Origin: Astropecten irregularis
Lineage: Eukaryota; Echinodermata; Asteroidea; Paxillosida; Astropectinidae
DNA length: 64,000 nt
Direction: 5' to 3'
Assembly: GCA_963971285.1 (NCBI GenBank)
Contig: OZ020253.1
Coordinates: 19,728,528 to 19,792,527 of the forward strand
How positions within the stretch are numbered: position 1 is the first letter of the stretch; every line of letters begins with the position of its first letter. Below are positions 61,401 through 64,000 of the stretch, one piece after another. The position numbers and the translations under genes are program-made. The notes beneath the pieces are model-generated. The model searched no databases. It was not told where the DNA came from and saw only the letters and a program-made list of their open reading frames with translations.

Positions 61401-63838
61401 ACAAAAATGTCTTGCCCCGGCCAATAAAACAAACCACCGTTAAAAATTGCATTTGATATTCATGGTCAGTGAACAACAGCCAAAGAACAATTGCAAGAGA
61501 TACACAACACATGGACATTTGGTTGTTAAACATGTTTTTATTAAGACAGAAATGTTATGCTTAGCAAATTTGTGTGCTAAGCAGCACCTTGAAATTGGCC
61601 CAGTATACTGTTTTCACCCTTTGGCACTGAAATGCATGCTCATTGCTGGACAATTGGTTGAGATCAGCGATACTCAGACGTGTTTCTGATCACGCTCTCC
61701 AAAATGCACCCCTTGGTTGAGGCAAGATTTTCACTCGTGTGTTCCCCTGTGACGTAGCTTTGTGATCTTCGCTAAAGCCCAAATCCATCGCTTAACGGAA
61801 AATTGATCGCTACTTTGCGTAGCAATTTTCCGTTTAATGATGGATTTGGGCTTTAGCAGTGATCACAAAGCTTAGTGAAATCGGCCCCTGCTATCCTCTG
61901 TTACGATTTCTGCAACCATGGTAACATGACTAGATTGATGCTATCATTCCAATTTGGAGGGGAAAAAACTCAAATGTGCATTCAAAGTGAAGGATAGTGG
62001 ATGATAAATGTACGTACTCACTCATTGCAAAACGGTGTACGCTGTATTTATTGTAGCACAAAAACTGAAAGACGAATCAAGTTTGTCATCAGGCTCTTAG
62101 GGAGCAATGTACATATTTTTTCAACCATAAGAATAGCCAGATTTGCGGGACCAGTCCTTTCAAAGGTTGTATCATGGACGAAGAAAAACATACAACTTTG
62201 GTTCAGTTTCTTGGCCAAAACGGCTGCAGATTTTTAGACACCCTTTTCGGGGAGGAGACACGAGTGACAAATCTTGCACCGACCTGATGGAATAAACCAT
62301 GTTTAACACTCTTCACTTCTGTCACATTTCAACACTCCAAATGCATGCATCTTGTTCCTTTTTGTTTTCTTAATACGTTGTCCAGTTTATTCAGTTAATA
62401 ATGGCATGAAAAATGTGGTGGATTTGTTTTTTTTTTTTGTCGTAATTAGTTCAAAGTTGTTACAATTTGAACATAATTTGTGTTATTGTCAGTTTTGTCA
62501 ATCAAGCAAGTACGACAGGTACATATTTTTTTCAGGAAAGATTAAAATTCTGAAGAATTTGAATTTCAGCTTAGTATCAGGGTTGATGGACCTCTGACAA
62601 TCAACAACTCCGGCCTCCTCTTTTACATGACTTTTGGATGGAAGCAATGATTCCCATTAAGATTTCTTTTTCAGGGGAAATAAGCCGCCTGACCCAGTGA
62701 GTTGGATTCGAACAGCAAACTCATGTTGAGTAGAGGCCATGTCTTTGCAGATTATCGGACCACGATGCAGTCAATCATGGTGCATCCTCTCTCCAACACA
62801 CCTTCTTAAAAAATCTTCCTAGCAAATGCTGCCATTCGTCATTCCAGTTTATCAACTGATTCAGAATTCTGCATTCATCTCAAAATTGCTTGAGATTGTC
62901 CGGATAATTTGTCTTCGTCTTTACAACAGAAAGTGCACATTGTAAAGTCAGTTTCATATGTGGTATGCATGAGTTCTAACATTTCCACTCGCCCTTTTTC
63001 CCAACGGTTTTGTTGATTTGCATGATAGAGAATTGGAATGATTTAATGCAGTTTACAATTTCTAACATCTTTGCACTTGCCCCGAGACTTAAATATTTAA
63101 TCCGATGTGTGATTGACCAATGTGTTGACTTTTATGTTAATTGACTAAATGTGCTTTTGCAACTTCCTCAAACATTTTTGCCCATTTCCTTTAAATTAAC
63201 AGCTTGTGACCATTGTGCATTTTAAACCATTGTTACATTCACCAGAAGAGGAATACCTTTGATGCTTCAGCAATCAGCCTCCATTCAATGGTTTTTCTGC
63301 TGCTGCTGCTGCTGATGCTGCTGCAGTATAGCAGATAGGCTTGCTCTGTAAATTTCAAATGTTCATGCTGCGCAAACATGTTTGCCATCTCCCTCAAACC
63401 AGTATGTCCAAGTTTGCCTCTGGAATTCCGTACCCTCTGTAGCAAATTCTGAGATGCAAATCTCTGAATCTCTGAAAATGCACCTTCTTTGGAAAAATTG
63501 CACCCCTCGGGAAATGTAACAGCCAACTGCCTGTTTTCTGCCTTTTCTGTACATGGATATTTTGTGACTATGGTGTTGATTACACAGAGTCTAATATTTT
63601 AAAACATCAGGAGCAGCAGTCATCAGAGATATATTCGTCTTTTTGTGTCAAAAAAAGACTGTTTCGAACATTCGAAACTCATAAAATCTAACAATTAACC
63701 CATTATTGTCTTTTTTGTCTTTTGTTTTCTTACTCGTAGGGCTCGACAGCCAAAAGCATCTTGCTGGCCGTCTATATCCTCGGTGTGTTCATCACTGTCG
63801 TCTTTTTGGTCATCTGCTTTGCTCTGGTCAAGAACTAG
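49460..63838 (+). CDS. DOMON and cytochrome b561 domain protein (ferric-chelate reductase 1-like)
   Basis: Twelve coding exons: 49460..49543, 53013..53198, 53600..53704, 54441..54600, 55399..55518, 56340..56455, 56612..56704, 57413..57516, 58122..58180, 58728..58880, 59454..59539, 63740..63838. All use GT-AG and join in frame to 454 residues. Residues 1-27 are a signal peptide. A DOMON domain (about 29-200) has WVAVGLRP and Met90 at the usual heme-ligand position. A b561 core follows with four His at the conserved heme positions: AKAH218, IH259R, VTH295 and WAH331. Transmembrane segments are encoded in exons 6-10 and a final one in exon 12, ending FALVKN. A Gly/Asn/Asp-rich loop (exon 11) precedes that last helix. 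Known relatives move electrons across membranes, reducing ferric chelates. The vertebrate FRRS1 N-terminal reeler domain is absent. A TTACCAG acceptor 26 bp before the ATG suggests an upstream non-coding exon. A TTAAAGGTA-family MITE starts just after the stop. Confidence 0.92.
49610..49665 (+). repeat. Poly-G tract in intron 1
   Basis: G runs broken by T and A just after the first coding exon; low complexity. Confidence 0.8.
50362..50407 (-). ncRNA. Degenerate hammerhead-like motif in intron 1 of the DOMON-b561 gene
   Basis: Minus strand: CTCTC, CTGAGGA (one change from CTGATGA), stem II GGCCAG...CTGGCC, GAAA, TGTTGAGAAC. The layout matches the motifs at 23882-23997, but the core substitution and the altered ATGT stem III make activity unlikely. 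It is probably a Penelope-like element remnant. Confidence 0.5.
51225..51505. repeat. Diverged palindromic MITE, AATTTCATGAAACC type
   Basis: The right end GCTAAGCGGTTTCATGAAATT GGACCCC matches the termini of 35705-35948 and 61357-61602. The left end is degraded. Confidence 0.5.
51974..52338. repeat. TTAA-flanked MITE (TTAAAGGTA family), copy 6
   Basis: TTAAAGGTAGTATCATACTT at the left and the complementary AAGTATGATATTACCTTTAA at the right, so both TIRs are nearly perfect. The centre contains CTTATAAAAGATC. It is the best-preserved copy in the window and lies in intron 1 of the DOMON-b561 gene. Confidence 0.88.
53205..53525. repeat. ACTCAACTACTCAATGAAT minisatellite in intron 2
   Basis: Imperfect tandem array of CTCAACTACTCAA-like units directly after exon 2. 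One frame runs through the array from exon 2 but soon meets a stop. Confidence 0.85.
54647..54794. repeat. Palindromic MITE, GGTCGATTTCAC ends, intron 4
   Basis: Begins GGTCGATTTCACAAAG and ends CTTTTGTGAAATCGAGCCC. Same terminal motif as the elements at 6656 and 55875. Confidence 0.65.
54894..55326. repeat. Foldback MITE with 18-bp tandem array, intron 4
   Basis: The ends GGCACGTTCACGCACACC and the complement of GGTGTGTGTGAACATGCC are inverted repeats that continue as GCGCGACTATTTGGG. Inside the left arm the 18-mer AATTGCGCGACCCAAATA is repeated about four times. Confidence 0.82.
55875..55990. repeat. Palindromic MITE in the first copy of an intron-5 tandem duplication
   Basis: Starts GGGTCGATTTCACCAAACTC and contains ATCCTTCGTAACTCG. 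It is part of a segment (55861-56108) repeated at 56109-56390. Confidence 0.7.
56056..56108 (+). pseudogene. Truncated duplicate of exon 6 of the DOMON-b561 gene
   Basis: A TTCAG acceptor is followed by CCTCTTTGATGGTGATCGCC TGG, matching the first 50-odd bases of exon 6 (56340 onward) with a few silent-type differences. It stops at ATCACCC, where the next copy of the duplicated segment begins. It has no donor site of its own, so splicing into it should disrupt the protein. Confidence 0.8.
56122..56268. repeat. Palindromic MITE, second copy in intron 5
   Basis: GGGTCGATTTCACCAAATCG to CTTCGTGAAATCGACCCC. More complete than the copy at 55875. Confidence 0.75.
56815..56985 (-). repeat. tRNA-derived SINE (family 2), intron 7
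   Basis: Minus strand: GTCTAGTCGTATGACATCTA and GTGGGTTCGAATCCCACCAC resemble the A and B boxes of a tRNA gene. The flanking GGAATCCAATATCGCAGTGG segment recurs next to the copy in intron 9. Confidence 0.7.
57560..57871 (+). mobile_element. Non-LTR retrotransposon C-terminal fragment, intron 8
   Basis: A frame of about 100 codons contains RRLKWFGHVQRM, GKRRRGRPKTTWRDVI and AQDRSIWKFF in the order usual at the C-terminus of many non-LTR reverse transcriptase proteins. The upstream reverse transcriptase is absent, and the frame is intact to its stop. It inserted in the sense direction in the DOMON-b561 intron. Confidence 0.85.
58235..58435 (-). repeat. tRNA-derived SINE (family 2), intron 9
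   Basis: Minus strand: AAGTGGTATGACACTTGCAC and GTCGTGGGTTCAAATCCCAG, then a body sharing GAATCCAATAT with the copy at 56815. Confidence 0.65.
58995..59300. repeat. 21-bp minisatellite, intron 10
   Basis: About 14 units of AATGACCAGGGGCATCAAGG-type sequence. Because the unit is 21 bp, frames stay open on both strands (seven-residue repeats such as MTRGIKA). I read these as by-products of the array, not genes. Confidence 0.88.
59901..59943 (-). ncRNA. Degenerate hammerhead-like motif, intron 11
   Basis: Minus strand: GCCT, TCGATAA (diverged core), stem II AGATCC...GGACC, GAAACGCGTC, AGGC. GCCT and AGGC can form stem I, ACGCGT is self-complementary, and GTC sits at the expected cleavage position. 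The core changes argue against activity. Confidence 0.45.
60460..60755. repeat. About 75-95 bp tandem repeat, intron 11
   Basis: Units carrying CAGTATCCCTACGGCACATT, GGGCATTTTGGCTAGGAAC and CCTGAATCTTCCAAAGTCCA repeat three to four times with internal deletions. Confidence 0.85.
61357..61602. repeat. Palindromic MITE, intron 11
   Basis: GGGGCCATTTTCATGGAGCT at the left and AGCACCTTGAAATTGGCCC at the right. Interior TTGATATTCATGGTCAGTGA matches 35705-35948. Confidence 0.8.
61750..61890. repeat. Palindromic MITE, GGGGCCGATTTCAC type, left end truncated
   Basis: Arms AAAGCCCAAATCCATCGCTT and its complement face each other; the right end is GTGAAATCGGCCCCTG. Related to 6505-6657. Confidence 0.8.
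61900..63735. other. Rest of intron 11, no further gene recognised
   Basis: AT-rich sequence with a possible SINE-like B-box word (minus strand GTTCGAATCCAACTC near 62700) and a CTG/CAG run at 63297-63325. No frame shows a domain. Confidence 0.5.
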
Positions 63839-63865
63839 ACATGAGAAACAGCAGGTGTCTGACTT

Positions 63866-64000
63866 CCGTGGCCGTGTTTCACTGTTTTCTCAAAAAGTCG
63901 CCAACATATGGGACTGGGAATTTCCCAGATCACTTTTACTGTATCTTTCTTGATATTTTTGCCCATGAATCTGCATTTCTTTGACAAAACCCAAAGTATA
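63866..64000. repeat. TTAAAGGTA-family MITE, cut by the window end
   Basis: It shares CACTGTTTTCTCAAAAAGT, TTGATATTTTTGCCCATGAA and CCAAAGTATA with the copy at 51974. It starts about 30 bp after the stop codon of the DOMON-b561 gene, so it probably supplies part of its 3' UTR. Confidence 0.75.

Overview
This is a eukaryotic nuclear window with an AT-rich background, intron-rich genes with GT-AG splice sites, and dense MITEs, tRNA-derived SINEs, CR1-like LINE ends and hammerhead-type (Penelope-like) repeats. Gene content and repeat style suggest a marine deuterostome invertebrate, most likely an echinoderm such as a sea star. That placement is an inference; no rRNA or mitochondrial marker is present.

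Layout: 1-18.3 kb holds no gene I can support, only scattered repeats. 18.3-20.7 kb (minus) is a two-exon group III secreted phospholipase A2. 22.6-26.7, 30.1-32.8 and 40.1-42.8 kb (all minus) are three complete six-exon paralogues of a gamma-butyrobetaine dioxygenase-like (BBOX-like) 2-oxoglutarate/Fe(II) enzyme with a predicted mitochondrial presequence. I assembled all three by joining exons in matching phase, giving 484, 482 and 486 residues. 49.5-63.8 kb (plus) is a 12-exon DOMON-cytochrome b561 protein (ferric-chelate reductase 1-like, without a reeler domain, 454 residues).

The main structural feature is a direct tandem segmental duplication. Unit 1 is about 28433-38315 and unit 2 about 38316-48904; each carries one BBOX-like gene. 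Copy A with its flanks (about 21.1-27.3 kb) is an older duplicate of the same segment. The two young units differ mainly by mobile-element insertions, so each unit supplies the empty site for insertions in the other. This resolves target-site duplications directly: two hAT-like elements with 8-bp duplications and one TTAA-type MITE. Other elements include a foldback element built of inverted 15-bp tandem arrays and a MITE family with GGCTCCGGCTCAGGCT arms.

The three gene types do not form an operon-like unit: carnitine biosynthesis-type hydroxylation, phospholipid hydrolysis, and transmembrane electron transfer or metal reduction are independent. The most interesting points are the tandem hammerhead-ribozyme-like motifs in an intron of BBOX copy A, the altered iron-binding loop shared by all three BBOX-like copies, the precisely resolved insertions, and a partial exon duplication inside the DOMON-b561 gene.
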